Shown here piece by piece: positions 14,429 through 23,773 of a stretch of 34,477 nt of DNA (positions are counted from its first letter, which is position 1; each line of letters starts with the position of its first letter). The position numbers and the translations under genes are program-made. The stretch lies in assembly GCA_964511025.1 (NCBI GenBank), contig CAZEDK010000016.1:1-34477 (forward strand), written 5' to 3'. The DNA comes from CAZEDK01 sp964511025 (GTDB taxonomy: Bacteria; Patescibacteriota; Gracilibacteria; UBA1369; GWF2-33-10). The notes beneath the pieces were generated by a model, which saw only the letters and a list, made by a program, of their open reading frames with translations, had not been told where the DNA came from and did not search any database.

Positions 14429-17400
14429 ATGGAAACTTTACCAACTGTCGAACCACTAAACGATCAGGCTGAAAATGGACAATATGAAATTAAAAATCTG
14501 GCAGAATTCTATGATCATCCTGAAGAAGTGGAGGCATATAAATCTCTTAGAAAATATGCTGATGAAATCTGGAAAGTAGAAGTTGAGAAAAAAGAAGGGA
14601 GTGACAAGCAGCAATATATTGAAGATATCACGGCAAACTTTGCTTCTGATAATCCTAGAATATCGCCATCTGTTTTGACTGAATATGTGGATCAATTGGG
14701 TCAGCAAGAAAAAGAAATAGCAGAAACATTTGCAAGTGACGAAAAAGCTTTATTAAAAAAAGTGATAGAGAATATGTCAAGAGGGGAATTGATTGATCAG
14801 AAAACTTTTGGACTGCTTGTGGGGCAGCTGGATCTTCAAAATCTTGGTCCGGATAGAAATTTAGCGCATAAAGGATACAGAGAAACTCTTACTATAATAT
14901 TGGAACACGTAAGAAACACGCCTCAGCATTGGCCGTATATATCGCTTCTTTTTAATTCTATACAGGATAAGAATTTACGAACCAGTTTCATAGCTTATTC
15001 TCGTGTGACAGGGATGATTCATGGTGATGAGATGTTTTATGTTATTCGCAATACGGACGATATGGAACCCATTGCAATGAAGACTCAGATAGATCAAAAA
15101 ATCGCAAGCTTGATGGGGCAAACGCATCAGCAAGTTGAGCTAAGCAGGTTAATTGAAAAAGCGCGAAATTTGATTGTCAACGAAAAGAAAAGAATTGATG
15201 ATCCGCAGGTCGAAATGATTTTTGATCAGCTGAGGTCGATGGGATATAGCAGAGGTCTCGCGGATGGCTTGCTAAAAAGATCGGTATATGAAGAGGTTGA
15301 CGCAAAAATCAACGCAAGATATGAAGCGAGCCGTGAACTCAAATCCGGTTTGGAAGAAATTATTACGAATTTGGAAGGCGCGACATCTTTAACGCCAGCC
15401 TTAAAAGATTATCTGGTAGCCAGTCCCGACAAAAATGGAGGATTTCAGTCGAAAGGTTTTTTGATCACAGCTCTGGAGTACGCCAAGAAGTCAGGCGATA
15501 AGCTTGGAGTGGAAGTCTTGACTTATATTCGAGACAATATAGATACATTCCAAGATAATCCTGGCAAAATAAAAGAATATTTGTTGGCATATAAGAATTT
15601 GCCTGTTACTTATCGTAAAATAGAGGAAGAATTTATTCAAGCTAAGCTTTCAGCTTCAGACAATTTACTTAGAGATCTTGATAGTTATGCCACATCTTTT
15701 GAAGAAATGGGACTTCAGGCGGTATCAAATATGCAAGAAATTGCTGATAATTTAAGCGATTTGACAGGATTAAAAGACGCGCTTAATAAGAAAATTACTG
15801 AATTGAAGCCTCAACCGCTGACATACGAAGTGCTGATGACTACTATTGACAGCTTCGCGGCTGATAACACTATAGATCTACGTCAGGTTTTGAATAAAGT
15901 TGCTTTTGCCGTTAATGCACCAGGCGTAGATAAAGTTGATTTCATTGTCAAATATTTAAAAAATATCGGCACAAATGAGCTTGGACTTGGAGTCTTGCAT
16001 TATAGGCACAAGATAAGTCAAGACATGGAAGATATTGGCGCTAGCGTAAACAGGCATCATTTAGCTGCAAAATACAAAGGATTAACGGGTTTTTTGAAAG
16101 AGACAATGGGCGAAGCTAAAACTTTTGGAGAATTGAGTCCGGCAAAACAAGAAATATTGAAAGTGAAACTGGTTGAAATGCAAAAAATAGCAAAAGATAG
16201 TGATCTTACGAAAATGTCTGATAAAATTGGAGTATATTTAAAGAGTATAAATAGTTCGGAAAAAAAAATACGCAATGCTGTATCTTTGATGGAATTGTCA
16301 GAAAATTTGGAAAATTATCAAAAAGATGTCGAAAATTTTTCAGGAATATCTGTTGATCTTAGTCTAGCTCAGATTACCGCAGCTACGGAAAGAAGTTTTT
16401 CCAGACTTGATTCTGCTATAAACGCAGATGATTTAATTGATTTTGATAAAAAAATGGCTGAAGTAAATCAAAATATTAGTATAATGCAGACCACACATAA
16501 GACTTTTGTTGATTTCCTTCAATTAAACAAAGCTAAAAAAATTAGTGAACTTGATGCAAGTCAACAAAAGAGCTTTACAGAAAATATGAAAAAAACACTT
16601 ACCGCTACAACTCTAATTTCAAAAGAACCTGATCCAAAGATATATGGAAGTTTTGGCAGACAGGCAAAGAAGATAGCTGAAATGATAGAAGCCTACAATG
16701 CTCGAATTACGAAAAAAGAAGATATTCCTTTATCAGTCATGTATACAGGACTGTCTCAGTATGATATGTCCGCACAAGCTGAGGAAGCAAGATCTGACGC
16801 TTATTCGAGCCTTTTTGATGAAATACACAGTAAATATAATTTTACTGAAAATATGTCTTTTGAAAGAGGTGCTCTTGTTCAAAAAAATACAATTTTTAAT
16901 TGTAGAAACAGCCTAATGAGACAGATGGATTGGGAGGGGCTGTTAAATGCCGGCATGGGATTTTGGGGTTTCATGACGGCTCTTGTGAATATTGCCGCAG
17001 CTCTTGGCAGTCTTGTTAGTACGGGGGCAATAGGTGGTGATTGGGATACTGCTATCAATACCGCTATTAAGAATATGCCTTATTCTTTCTTGGGTATTAC
17101 GGCGTTAACAGCTTCTATTCGAAATATTCAAAGACAAGAAGGTCAAGAATTTTTGCCTTCAGATAGTGATCCGATTAATTTGGCGAGGTTTCTGGGGAAA
17201 CAATCGTTCAAAGAAGAGAATGGTACGGCAGAGCTCAAACTTGGAGATTCACCAAAACAGACCGCCCTTCAGATTCTTGGAGCTAGGTCTGCAACTTTTG
17301 ACAAAAGACAAAGCTCTATGTTTGTTTATAAGTTGAAGGATGGTGCTGATACGCATAATCTGTATGGTAAAAACAGTGAATATTTGGCAGGGATTGGATA

Positions 17401-17671
17401 CAAAGCAATTGGATTTCCGGGTAAAACGGAAAATGATAGTCTTGATAAGCTAGCGCAGTTTATGGCTGACACTTATACGTATCAAGACCAAGCAAAGTGG
17501 AAAACTTATTTAAGCGTTAACAAGGGTGCGGTACTGAAAGAATTAGTTGGGATTCTGTCTTACGCGAAAATGCCAAATAACTGGTCAGCATTGCGACTTA
17601 GCAGAGCCGCAGCTATTTGTGTTGACTATTTGCCGGAGAATAGGAGGAGGTCAGTGGCGGGTGGTGAATGA
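14429..17671 (+). CDS. very large helical protein with two C-terminal membrane segments, unknown function
   Basis: I do not recognise this 1080-residue protein. No signal peptide is visible. Residues 1-820 are polar, charged and almost entirely helix-forming, with coiled-coil-like stretches such as LSDLTGLKDALNKKITELK. Two hydrophobic segments follow, about 836-865 (GFWGFMTALVNIAAALGSLV) and 880-897 (MPYSFLGITALTASI). The last 180 residues appear globular and end in a basic stretch. The frame extends to a TTG at 14417, but the ATG at 14429 is the likelier start. It is the first of four long proteins on this strand that surround a VirB6/TrbL-like protein, so an envelope or secretion role is possible. 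It stops with TGA. Confidence 0.8.
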   Translation: METLPTVEPLNDQAENGQYEIKNLAEFYDHPEEVEAYKSLRKYADEIWKVEVEKKEGSDKQQYIEDITANFASDNPRISPSVLTEYVDQLGQQEKEIAETFASDEKALLKKVIENMSRGELIDQKTFGLLVGQLDLQNLGPDRNLAHKGYRETLTIILEHVRNTPQHWPYISLLFNSIQDKNLRTSFIAYSRVTGMIHGDEMFYVIRNTDDMEPIAMKTQIDQKIASLMGQTHQQVELSRLIEKARNLIVNEKKRIDDPQVEMIFDQLRSMGYSRGLADGLLKRSVYEEVDAKINARYEASRELKSGLEEIITNLEGATSLTPALKDYLVASPDKNGGFQSKGFLITALEYAKKSGDKLGVEVLTYIRDNIDTFQDNPGKIKEYLLAYKNLPVTYRKIEEEFIQAKLSASDNLLRDLDSYATSFEEMGLQAVSNMQEIADNLSDLTGLKDALNKKITELKPQPLTYEVLMTTIDSFAADNTIDLRQVLNKVAFAVNAPGVDKVDFIVKYLKNIGTNELGLGVLHYRHKISQDMEDIGASVNRHHLAAKYKGLTGFLKETMGEAKTFGELSPAKQEILKVKLVEMQKIAKDSDLTKMSDKIGVYLKSINSSEKKIRNAVSLMELSENLENYQKDVENFSGISVDLSLAQITAATERSFSRLDSAINADDLIDFDKKMAEVNQNISIMQTTHKTFVDFLQLNKAKKISELDASQQKSFTENMKKTLTATTLISKEPDPKIYGSFGRQAKKIAEMIEAYNARITKKEDIPLSVMYTGLSQYDMSAQAEEARSDAYSSLFDEIHSKYNFTENMSFERGALVQKNTIFNCRNSLMRQMDWEGLLNAGMGFWGFMTALVNIAAALGSLVSTGAIGGDWDTAINTAIKNMPYSFLGITALTASIRNIQRQEGQEFLPSDSDPINLARFLGKQSFKEENGTAELKLGDSPKQTALQILGARSATFDKRQSSMFVYKLKDGADTHNLYGKNSEYLAGIGYKAIGFPGKTENDSLDKLAQFMADTYTYQDQAKWKTYLSVNKGAVLKELVGILSYAKMPNNWSALRLSRAAAICVDYLPENRRRSVAGGE

Positions 17672-17690
17672 TGAGTGGTTTGAAGAAATA

Positions 17691-17738
17691 CAACCCACCA
17701 CAGCCCTCCCTTGAAATGGAGGGATTTAGGGTGGGTTG
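17691..17738. repeat. nested palindromic repeat with CCTCCC core
   Basis: Outer arms CAACCCACC (17691-17699) and GGTGGGTTG (17730-17738) enclose the inner hairpin CCCTCC/GGAGGG around the loop CTTGAAAT. The inner core is repeated exactly at 34454-34474, next to another CAACCCACC. There is no T-run, so it is not a typical terminator, but it could still stop or stabilise transcripts after the 1080-residue gene. Confidence 0.85.
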
Positions 17739-17810
17739 TCTTCGAAGCTAATAAGCTCCTTCAAGCTAAAAATCAGATGATCCTTGAGAACTGGTTGTTA
17801 AAATATTAAT

Positions 17811-17847
17811 TTAACGTCATTCTAAACTAAATTTGGAATGACGTTAA
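17811..17847. repeat. GTCATTC-type palindrome just before the next start codon
   Basis: The arms at 17811-17826 and 17832-17847 form a 16-bp stem (one G-U pair) with the loop CTAAA; each arm carries GTCATTC or its complement. It ends 10 nt before the ATG at 17858. The GTCATTC motif recurs in the repeats at 19.8 and 23.1-23.5 kb. As RNA it would place a strong hairpin against the ribosome entry site. Confidence 0.8.
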
Positions 17848-17857
17848 TAACATTAAA

Positions 17858-19762
17858 ATGTCATTAATAAAAACAAAATACATAGTCAATGATTTGTTGG
17901 TGCCGGTTTTGCAGGCTGTATACATGCATGCTTTTGATGATGAGACGCGAGAGAAAATATTAAATAATGAATTTGTTCCTGATGATAGCGTGAGACCTTT
18001 GGAAGTGATGGCTCAGGGAGAAGAGGAAAGAAGAGGCAAGATGCTTGATTATTTGACAGGTCATGATGATGAGAAGGCAATAGAGATTTTTAGCGGAAAT
18101 TATTTGTTGAGTATCAATAACAATCCATTATTAAAAACTTTAAAACCTCAAGAGTTGGCTGAAGTGCAAGAATTACTGATCTCATCTGTAGAAGATTTTT
18201 TTAATGATTTTGCTGCAGGGAAATCTTATAGCGGAAGAAATATTTATAGCACTCTTCATGATCTCGACAAAGACCAAGATTTGAAATTAGGACTTTTTCG
18301 AAAATATGGTGATCCTCTCATTCAAGAAATAACTAATTCTTTAAAAAAATCACGAGGTTCAGATCTTAATTTTGTAATGAAAAAATCGCATGATAAAGAT
18401 GGTAAAGAGGTTAATGAAGTTGAGCTTGTAGAAAAAGAAAAGGAGAAAAAAGAAGAAAGACAAATTTCAGATGAGGAAGCAAAAAAGATCAAAGAAGCCC
18501 TTAAACAAATGTATATCAGTGAATATGGATTTTCCGAAGAACTGGCTTCGAAATTGGCGGACGAAAATTTTTCAAAATATCATTTGGATATTACTTCTGT
18601 AGAAGGTAGAGCTGTAATGGTTTTGTATGGTGATTCGGATTATTTTGAATTATCGGACGAGCAAACTTTGAAAATAAATATTGATTCCGATAGTTCTCCC
18701 AAAATTAAGGCAAAAACAGCGTATCTCAAATTAGGCTTGTCGGAAAAAGAAGCGCAAAAAAAAGCAGAAATTTTTGCGAATAATGATGGTAATACGAGGC
18801 AGAGAGATGAAAATGGCAAAATGCATCCTGACAGTGAAGTGCCAAGCAAGAATTTTATGCGTGAAAATCATAAAGACTGGATCTCAGATTTTGATGCTGA
18901 AGATTTTGAAAGTGAATCTCATCAAGCTGGAGATGCTGAGATTTCTGAAACAAAAGATCAAGAAACAGAGGAGGTTCAGCCTCATATCCAGACTCAACAA
19001 CAAGCTACAGATGATCAAACGCAAATTGAAGAACAAGAGCAAGCTCAACCTGTTATTGCTGATCAGCCACAAGAAGATACAGATCAGCAAGATCAAGAAT
19101 TAGTTCAGGATCAGCTATTACAAGATGGCGTTGTTCAAGATCAAAATAAAGCATCAATGTTACCGGATCCGCACATGCCATATTTGGATACAAAAAAGCC
19201 TGTTTTGCCTAGTTTTGACGCGAAACAAGATATTTCCGCACAGAATCCTTTGAATGGGGTCAATATATTTTTGCAAGATCAAAAACCAAATATTCCAAAT
19301 AGAGCTTTTTTGCCGCAAACTCAATTGAGTGAAATGATGGCTGACGGCATAATGACTGAAGAAATGCTGGAGCAAATTGATATGGATAATCAGGCTAATC
19401 AAATGATTAGTAGCAAAAATCCGCCAAAACAAATAATTAGAACGGTGCGGAATATTTCACGAAATCCAAGGAGACTAACAGAGCAGCAACTTATGACATC
19501 TCGAACCGGGACTAATTATCGTGGCGGACACACTGCGAACAGAGTAAAACAAAATAATTCAGGATCTCTGTCTACAGATTATAACGAAGGCGTGGAAGAG
19601 AATAGATCTGGTTCAGGTGAAGCAAAAACAAGTCGTAATGAACAAACGACAAAGAAAAAGGCTAAATCGTCGCTTGCAAAAAAAGCCGCTTATTGGTTGC
19701 TGGCAAGTGCTGCCGGAGGTGGAGGGCTAGTGACAGTAGGAACGGCAACTGGTATAATATAG
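17858..19762 (+). CDS. Gln/Asp-rich protein with C-terminal membrane anchor, unknown function
   Basis: A 634-residue protein without a recognisable family. Residues 1-130 are probably helical and globular (NDLLVPVLQAVYMHAFDDETR). Residues 180-320 are charged and helical. Residues 350-440 form a low-complexity region in which Gln and Asp dominate (repeated DQ, QDQ and EEQ units). Residues 440-600 are Asn/Gln/Ser-rich and probably disordered. A basic patch (TTKKKAKSSLAKK) is followed by a single C-terminal hydrophobic segment (AYWLLASAAGGGGLVTVG) with only a short tail, a tail-anchor-like layout. Start at ATG 17858; the longer upstream context is a palindrome. It sits between two other large proteins of the cluster. 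Confidence 0.78.
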   Translation: MSLIKTKYIVNDLLVPVLQAVYMHAFDDETREKILNNEFVPDDSVRPLEVMAQGEEERRGKMLDYLTGHDDEKAIEIFSGNYLLSINNNPLLKTLKPQELAEVQELLISSVEDFFNDFAAGKSYSGRNIYSTLHDLDKDQDLKLGLFRKYGDPLIQEITNSLKKSRGSDLNFVMKKSHDKDGKEVNEVELVEKEKEKKEERQISDEEAKKIKEALKQMYISEYGFSEELASKLADENFSKYHLDITSVEGRAVMVLYGDSDYFELSDEQTLKINIDSDSSPKIKAKTAYLKLGLSEKEAQKKAEIFANNDGNTRQRDENGKMHPDSEVPSKNFMRENHKDWISDFDAEDFESESHQAGDAEISETKDQETEEVQPHIQTQQQATDDQTQIEEQEQAQPVIADQPQEDTDQQDQELVQDQLLQDGVVQDQNKASMLPDPHMPYLDTKKPVLPSFDAKQDISAQNPLNGVNIFLQDQKPNIPNRAFLPQTQLSEMMADGIMTEEMLEQIDMDNQANQMISSKNPPKQIIRTVRNISRNPRRLTEQQLMTSRTGTNYRGGHTANRVKQNNSGSLSTDYNEGVEENRSGSGEAKTSRNEQTTKKKAKSSLAKKAAYWLLASAAGGGGLVTVGTATGII

Positions 19763-19772
19763 GGATTAATAT

Positions 19773-19916
19773 GTCATTCTCGCGCCCGCCTGAATGTACT
19801 CGGGCAGGAAGGCGGGAATCCAGCACTGCTCATTAAATTGCGATAGCCTTGAGACATTGTTTCAGCTTGAAGTACAAAGATAGTTGCCCTACTGGATTCC
19901 CGATCAGGTCGGGAAT
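19773..19916. repeat. composite intergenic repeat (GTCATTC palindrome plus 41-nt module)
   Basis: Three parts lie in order. First, GTCATTCT followed by a hairpin with arms CCCGCCT (19785-19791) and AGGCGGG (19810-19816). Second, a 41-nt module at 19838-19878 containing ACATTGTTTCAGCTTGAA; it recurs inverted at 23364-23404 (34 of 41 identical by eye) and in part at 23102-23133. Third, the hairpin ATTCCCGA/TCGGGAAT at 19896-19916 followed by GAC, which closes the element as an inverted GTCATTC unit. It explains the false N-terminal extension WIPDQVGND of the next reading frame. Confidence 0.85.
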
Positions 19917-19967
19917 GACAAAAAAAGACAGTGCTTAGCTACGTTAATAAAAACACAAAACAAAAAA

Positions 19968-22900
19968 ATGCATTTCTTCAAAAAACATCTTCGATTTATA
20001 ATTCTTTTATCTGTCCTTATAATTGTGTTTTTTGTACCTGATTTTGCTTTTGCTGCTGCGGTAGAGAAGACAATTACACAGGAAATTCTTGAAAAAGTAA
20101 CAGTTCTAATGTCGATTACGATTAATATTCTTTATCCGCTGACTTGGGTCTTTATCGTGTTTATTGGATTATTTATGGATAATGAATTTATTCTTGGCGG
20201 AGGGATTGATGTTGTTCTTATGGATACGTGGAGAATGGTGAGAAATCTTGTCAACATAGGATTTGTAATAGTCCTGCTTGTTATTGCAATTTACAATATA
20301 ACAGGACTGAATAATTTTGAGCAGCTTGAGTGGAAAAAAGCAATGAAAAGGTTTGTGTTGGCTGTTGTTCTTGTAAATTTTTCATTTTTTGGAGGCAGGG
20401 TGATACTTGATGTTGCCAATGTATTTACGACAGGTGTTTTTGCGATGCCTTCCGATATTATTGGCAGTTCATTTGATCAGATATGTAATACACCGGATGT
20501 AAGTAAAAAAGGAGAGACAACTATAATTGCAGGACAGAAATATGAAGGAGCAGGTTATGTAAAAGGACCACCAAAAAAAGGAAAATGTAAATTGCCAACT
20601 CATATGGAGATTGATTTGTGGGCGATGGTGGACGGCAGTCAGTCAGGTTCGGTGAATTGGAATAATGTCATCAAAATAGACGAAAAAAATCAAACACAGG
20701 CTGATACCAAAACTTTTGGAAGTAATAATATAGCATTTATACTCGCGGAAAATGTTCTCAAATTGAGGCAGCTTCCAATGGTTGGGATGGAAGCTTTTGA
20801 CGGGAAGGCTAATATTAATACTACGATGATGCTTTTTCTCAAAGGAGGATATGGCTTGATATTTATGTTTATTTACGGAATTGGTTTCGCGCTTGTCGCG
20901 ATTACTCTTCTTGGAAGAGCTGTTTATATCTGGGCGTTTATGTGTTTGTCTCCGATTATTGCTATTCTTTCTGCTCTTGAGGGTGTAGGAGGCATTACAT
21001 CGAAGGTTGCTGATTTCAGTATAGAAAAATTTGTTGCGTATGCTTTTATCCCCTTCAAAGTCGCATTAGTGACAACGATGGGATTTTTACTGATTTTTCA
21101 GTTTAACAAAATCATCTCTGAACCGGGTTCAACACTTGAAGGCAAGGCAATGCAATATGGGGGTAATGTACAGCTTGTTGGTAAAAACAACAATAGCATG
21201 AATGTGACATTTCGTACTGCCGGCGTGTTTAGTAATTTCGCGGATATTCGTCAGCTTGCATTTAATTTGGTTGTTGTAGTTGTACTTTGGCGGGGGATTT
21301 CTTGGGCGACCAAGGATACGATTACAAGTTCAGTTACGGATAGTATTTGGAACGGTGTCAAAGGTTGGGGGCAGCAGATTGCAAAAGCTCCTCTTCATGC
21401 TGTCGCTATACCGTATTATTCACCGAATGCGTCAGGTGGAGCTGATGAGAAGAGTGTGAGTGCCGCTGAGGCATGGAATTTTGTCACGAATCCAAATATT
21501 GCAGCTCCACAATTGGCTAGGAAATTGGGTTGGGATACGGACAAAGGCAAGGCAAAAGGCACGACAGATACAGTGGCTGCTCTTAGTCAAGCAAAGAATC
21601 CACAAGAGTTTAAGAAAGCAATTCAGGATAATCAAAGAGATTTTAATTTTTTGAATGACAAAGATGCGCGAGAATCAAGAATAAAAATGTTTAAAGAAAT
21701 GGTTTCACATTACAACCTTGATACCAAGCTTTCTCCAGAAGAGTTAGAGAAGTTTAATAACTATAATGGTGGGGTAGAAGGTAAAGATAAGGATGAGTAC
21801 GTTAGACTTCTACAGCTTGCTATGGCAAATGGAGGCAAAGAAGCTGAAGATTTGAGAGCAATGTTTGGGGTGCAAGGGCTGGAATTACAGCCTGACAAGA
21901 TGAAGGCAGGGATTGAGACATATCTTAAAAAGAGTGATGCTGCGTTTCAGAAAAAACAAGGGCAAGCTGCTCCTACGGCAAAACCTAATCCTCATGCTGA
22001 GGCTTCAAAAGCTCAAATTGGTGCTGCAGGTAAGGCGATAGGTGGTAAGTTTGAACAGCTTGTTATTGAGCCTGTCAAAAATAGCACTGCTGTTTCTAAA
22101 TTTGATAAAGCATCATCTGATAAATTCAATAAAGAAGTGGGAGATCCAAGCACAGGTGCTTTGAAAAAAACATACGATAATCTTGTCAGCAAAGGAGTAA
22201 AGTTTTCCGACGAATCATTACAAAAACTCGGTGAAATAGCGGCGAAGAATCCAAGTATGCTAATTCCGATTATGAAAGCTATTGCTGACATGAAGGCAAA
22301 TGGAACAATGGTAGATACTCCAGAGGAAAAAGCAGCTTACGAAGGAGCTAGAGATGTTTTGGCGGAAGATCCTGACCCAACTGCAAGCTATAATTTAAAA
22401 GGCGATGCTAAAAATGCAGTTGATGCCAAAAAAGCAGCTAGCACTCAGTCAGCAGGCACAGTTCCTGCATCAACAACGTCAGGAGTAGTGCCAGTAGCAG
22501 GAGCAGGAGGGGTTGTGCCGCCATCAGGTCCGCCGCCAGCAGGAAATCCGGCACCAGTGGACGAAAATCAAAGATTATTAGGGATAGCAAATGATTTTAT
22601 TGCAAATCCTCCACTATCTACTACAGATGTAAAAACAGTAACAACTAAACGAGATGCACTTAATGCGATTTTAGCTGATCCGAATGCGACTGATGCTAAC
22701 AAGCAGACGGCACAGGAAGAATTAAAAAAGACTATTATTGACAATGGCGGGACAGTTCCACCTCCAGTCCCTGTTACTATGAAGGAGAATTTAGATGGCG
22801 CGCCACCTGAAGAGATGATGGCTTCTGTTGATGGAGAAGAAAAGTCTGAAGATAAAAATGCGGAAGCTGTTGCTTTCAAGGAGGATAGTGACAAAGAAAA

Positions 22901-23015
22901 ATCTGAGAAAGGTGATGCTGTTGCAAGTGATTTTATTGTTAAGAATGATGCTGATGTTGTTGTAGCAAATGCAAGCGATGTAGCATTACCTGCCGGTGAA
23001 GAGCCAATATCGTAA
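19968..23015 (+). CDS. VirB6/TrbL-like polytopic membrane protein with long cytoplasmic or surface tail
   Basis: A 1015-residue protein. A signal-like helix at 8-24 ends in PDFAFAAAV, a plausible cleavage site near residue 29. Further membrane helices lie at about 48-70, 92-114, 126-150, 293-345 (two), 366-388 and 432-448. The layout and the WRMVRNLVNIGFVIVLLVIA helix resemble VirB6/TrbL-type channel proteins of type IV secretion loci, which are common in CPR genomes. Residues 450-1015 are soluble, Ala/Lys/Asp-rich, with a Pro-rich stretch at about 834-864 and an acidic end. The frame is open to 19884, but that part translates a repeat; ATG 19968 directly precedes the signal segment. No VirB4, VirD4 or pilin gene is adjacent, so a complete secretion system is not shown. 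Confidence 0.75.
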   Translation: MHFFKKHLRFIILLSVLIIVFFVPDFAFAAAVEKTITQEILEKVTVLMSITINILYPLTWVFIVFIGLFMDNEFILGGGIDVVLMDTWRMVRNLVNIGFVIVLLVIAIYNITGLNNFEQLEWKKAMKRFVLAVVLVNFSFFGGRVILDVANVFTTGVFAMPSDIIGSSFDQICNTPDVSKKGETTIIAGQKYEGAGYVKGPPKKGKCKLPTHMEIDLWAMVDGSQSGSVNWNNVIKIDEKNQTQADTKTFGSNNIAFILAENVLKLRQLPMVGMEAFDGKANINTTMMLFLKGGYGLIFMFIYGIGFALVAITLLGRAVYIWAFMCLSPIIAILSALEGVGGITSKVADFSIEKFVAYAFIPFKVALVTTMGFLLIFQFNKIISEPGSTLEGKAMQYGGNVQLVGKNNNSMNVTFRTAGVFSNFADIRQLAFNLVVVVVLWRGISWATKDTITSSVTDSIWNGVKGWGQQIAKAPLHAVAIPYYSPNASGGADEKSVSAAEAWNFVTNPNIAAPQLARKLGWDTDKGKAKGTTDTVAALSQAKNPQEFKKAIQDNQRDFNFLNDKDARESRIKMFKEMVSHYNLDTKLSPEELEKFNNYNGGVEGKDKDEYVRLLQLAMANGGKEAEDLRAMFGVQGLELQPDKMKAGIETYLKKSDAAFQKKQGQAAPTAKPNPHAEASKAQIGAAGKAIGGKFEQLVIEPVKNSTAVSKFDKASSDKFNKEVGDPSTGALKKTYDNLVSKGVKFSDESLQKLGEIAAKNPSMLIPIMKAIADMKANGTMVDTPEEKAAYEGARDVLAEDPDPTASYNLKGDAKNAVDAKKAASTQSAGTVPASTTSGVVPVAGAGGVVPPSGPPPAGNPAPVDENQRLLGIANDFIANPPLSTTDVKTVTTKRDALNAILADPNATDANKQTAQEELKKTIIDNGGTVPPPVPVTMKENLDGAPPEEMMASVDGEEKSEDKNAEAVAFKEDSDKEKSEKGDAVASDFIVKNDADVVVANASDVALPAGEEPIS

Positions 23016-23027
23016 CAATGAGAAAAC

Positions 23028-23493
23028 GTAACTGCTCATTGCTTTGTATAATTTGATCAACCTCATCACAATGTCATTCTGAACGGAGTGAAGAATCTCA
23101 AACTTGGAACATTGTTTCAACTTGAAATACAAATCCCCCCAACCCCCTTTGTCAAGGGGGCTTTTTGTTTCTTCTTTTTGTTTCTTCAAAACGTAACTGT
23201 TTACCGGTATTTGTTATTTCTAACTTAAAATCAGGTTAAAAATCCCTCCCGACCTCCCTTTCATGCAAAGGGAGGAGATTAATTTTTAAGAAGATAAAAC
23301 ACGTAAAAATTATTTAAAAAACATAAAAAGTCTCCCTTTAAATGAAAGGGAGATTTAGAGGGATTTGTATTTCGGCTTGAAACAATGTCTCAAATCTATC
23401 GCAACATAATTAGCAGTTCTGGATCCTGAAATGAATTCAGGATGACATTGCGATGAGGTTGACTAAATTTTGCAAAAAGCAATGATCACTTAC
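23028..23493. repeat. 466-bp composite inverted-repeat element without coding capacity
   Basis: The left end (23028-23133) and right end (23364-23493) are inverted copies with the same order of modules. Module A: 23038-23083 against 23436-23483, sharing TCAACCTCATC and CAATGTCAT. Module C: 23102-23133 against 23364-23404, sharing ACATTGTTTCAA. In the centre lie CCTCCC-type hairpins: CCCCCTT/AAGGGGG (23143-23160), CCTCCCTTT/AAAGGGAGG (23253-23275) and TCTCCCTTT/AAAGGGAGA (23331-23353), plus long-range arms AAATCCCTC (23240-23248) and GAGGGATTT (23358-23366). No reading frame of note lies inside. The layout resembles a MITE, but no target-site duplication was found by eye. It fills most of the 23016-23773 gap. 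Confidence 0.85.
23143..23166 (+). terminator. terminator-like hairpin after the VirB6-like gene
   Basis: Stem CCCCCTT (23143-23149) and AAGGGGG (23154-23160) with a 4-nt loop, followed by C and five T residues. It is part of the composite repeat but could end transcripts of the gene that stops at 23015. Confidence 0.5.
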
Positions 23494-23524
23494 TTCAAAA
23501 CAACTTGCAAGAACTCTACTTATA

Positions 23525-23719
23525 TTACTTTTTAAGTATTCTTCTTTTTGCTGTTTTTTTGCGTAAAAGTGAAAAAGACTTGCGTTTATTTGTAAATCTG
23601 TTAGAATATCTTAATTTAATTTGACATAAAAATGCAAACATTGCAAACAGAGCGAAAATAACAGAAAATTTAAGATTTGTTGCTACAAAAAACGGATTTC
23701 TCTTAAAAGGTTTAATCAT
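23525..23719 (-). CDS. possible small basic single-TM protein
   Basis: A 64-residue frame divergent from the giant gene. It encodes a basic N-terminus (MIKPFKRNPF), one hydrophobic helix at about 17-35 (FSVIFALFAMFAFLCQI) and a strongly basic tail ending in KKTAKRRILKK. On the minus strand TTATAG and TATAAG are 17 nt apart and would start a transcript only a few nt before the ATG. The membrane-plus-basic-tail composition could also arise by chance from AT-rich DNA, and no family is recognised. Confidence 0.35.
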   Translation of the reverse strand: MIKPFKRNPFFVATNLKFSVIFALFAMFAFLCQIKLRYSNRFTNKRKSFSLLRKKTAKRRILKK

Positions 23720-23729
23720 GGCTTTCTAC

Positions 23730-23759
23730 CTTATAAAAAACCGCTTTTTCTGCTATAAT
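23730..23759 (+). promoter_or_regulatory. promoter of the giant gene, with overlapping divergent promoter
   Basis: On the plus strand TTATAA (23731-23736) and TATAAT (23754-23759) are 17 nt apart, and TG precedes the -10 box as in extended -10 promoters. The start would be near 23766, about 8 nt before the ATG at 23774, so the mRNA would be almost leaderless. Because the region is nearly palindromic, a weaker promoter (TTATAG, TATAAG) reads leftwards from the same bases. Confidence 0.6.
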
Positions 23760-23773
23760 ATTAAGATTTATTT

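Noticed and set aside
23028..23493. CRISPR array
   Set aside because: The repeats are palindromic, inverted and irregularly spaced, with no regular repeat-spacer periodicity and no cas genes.
23028..23493. Insertion sequence with transposase
   Set aside because: Inverted ends are present, but there is no transposase frame within the element or elsewhere in the window.
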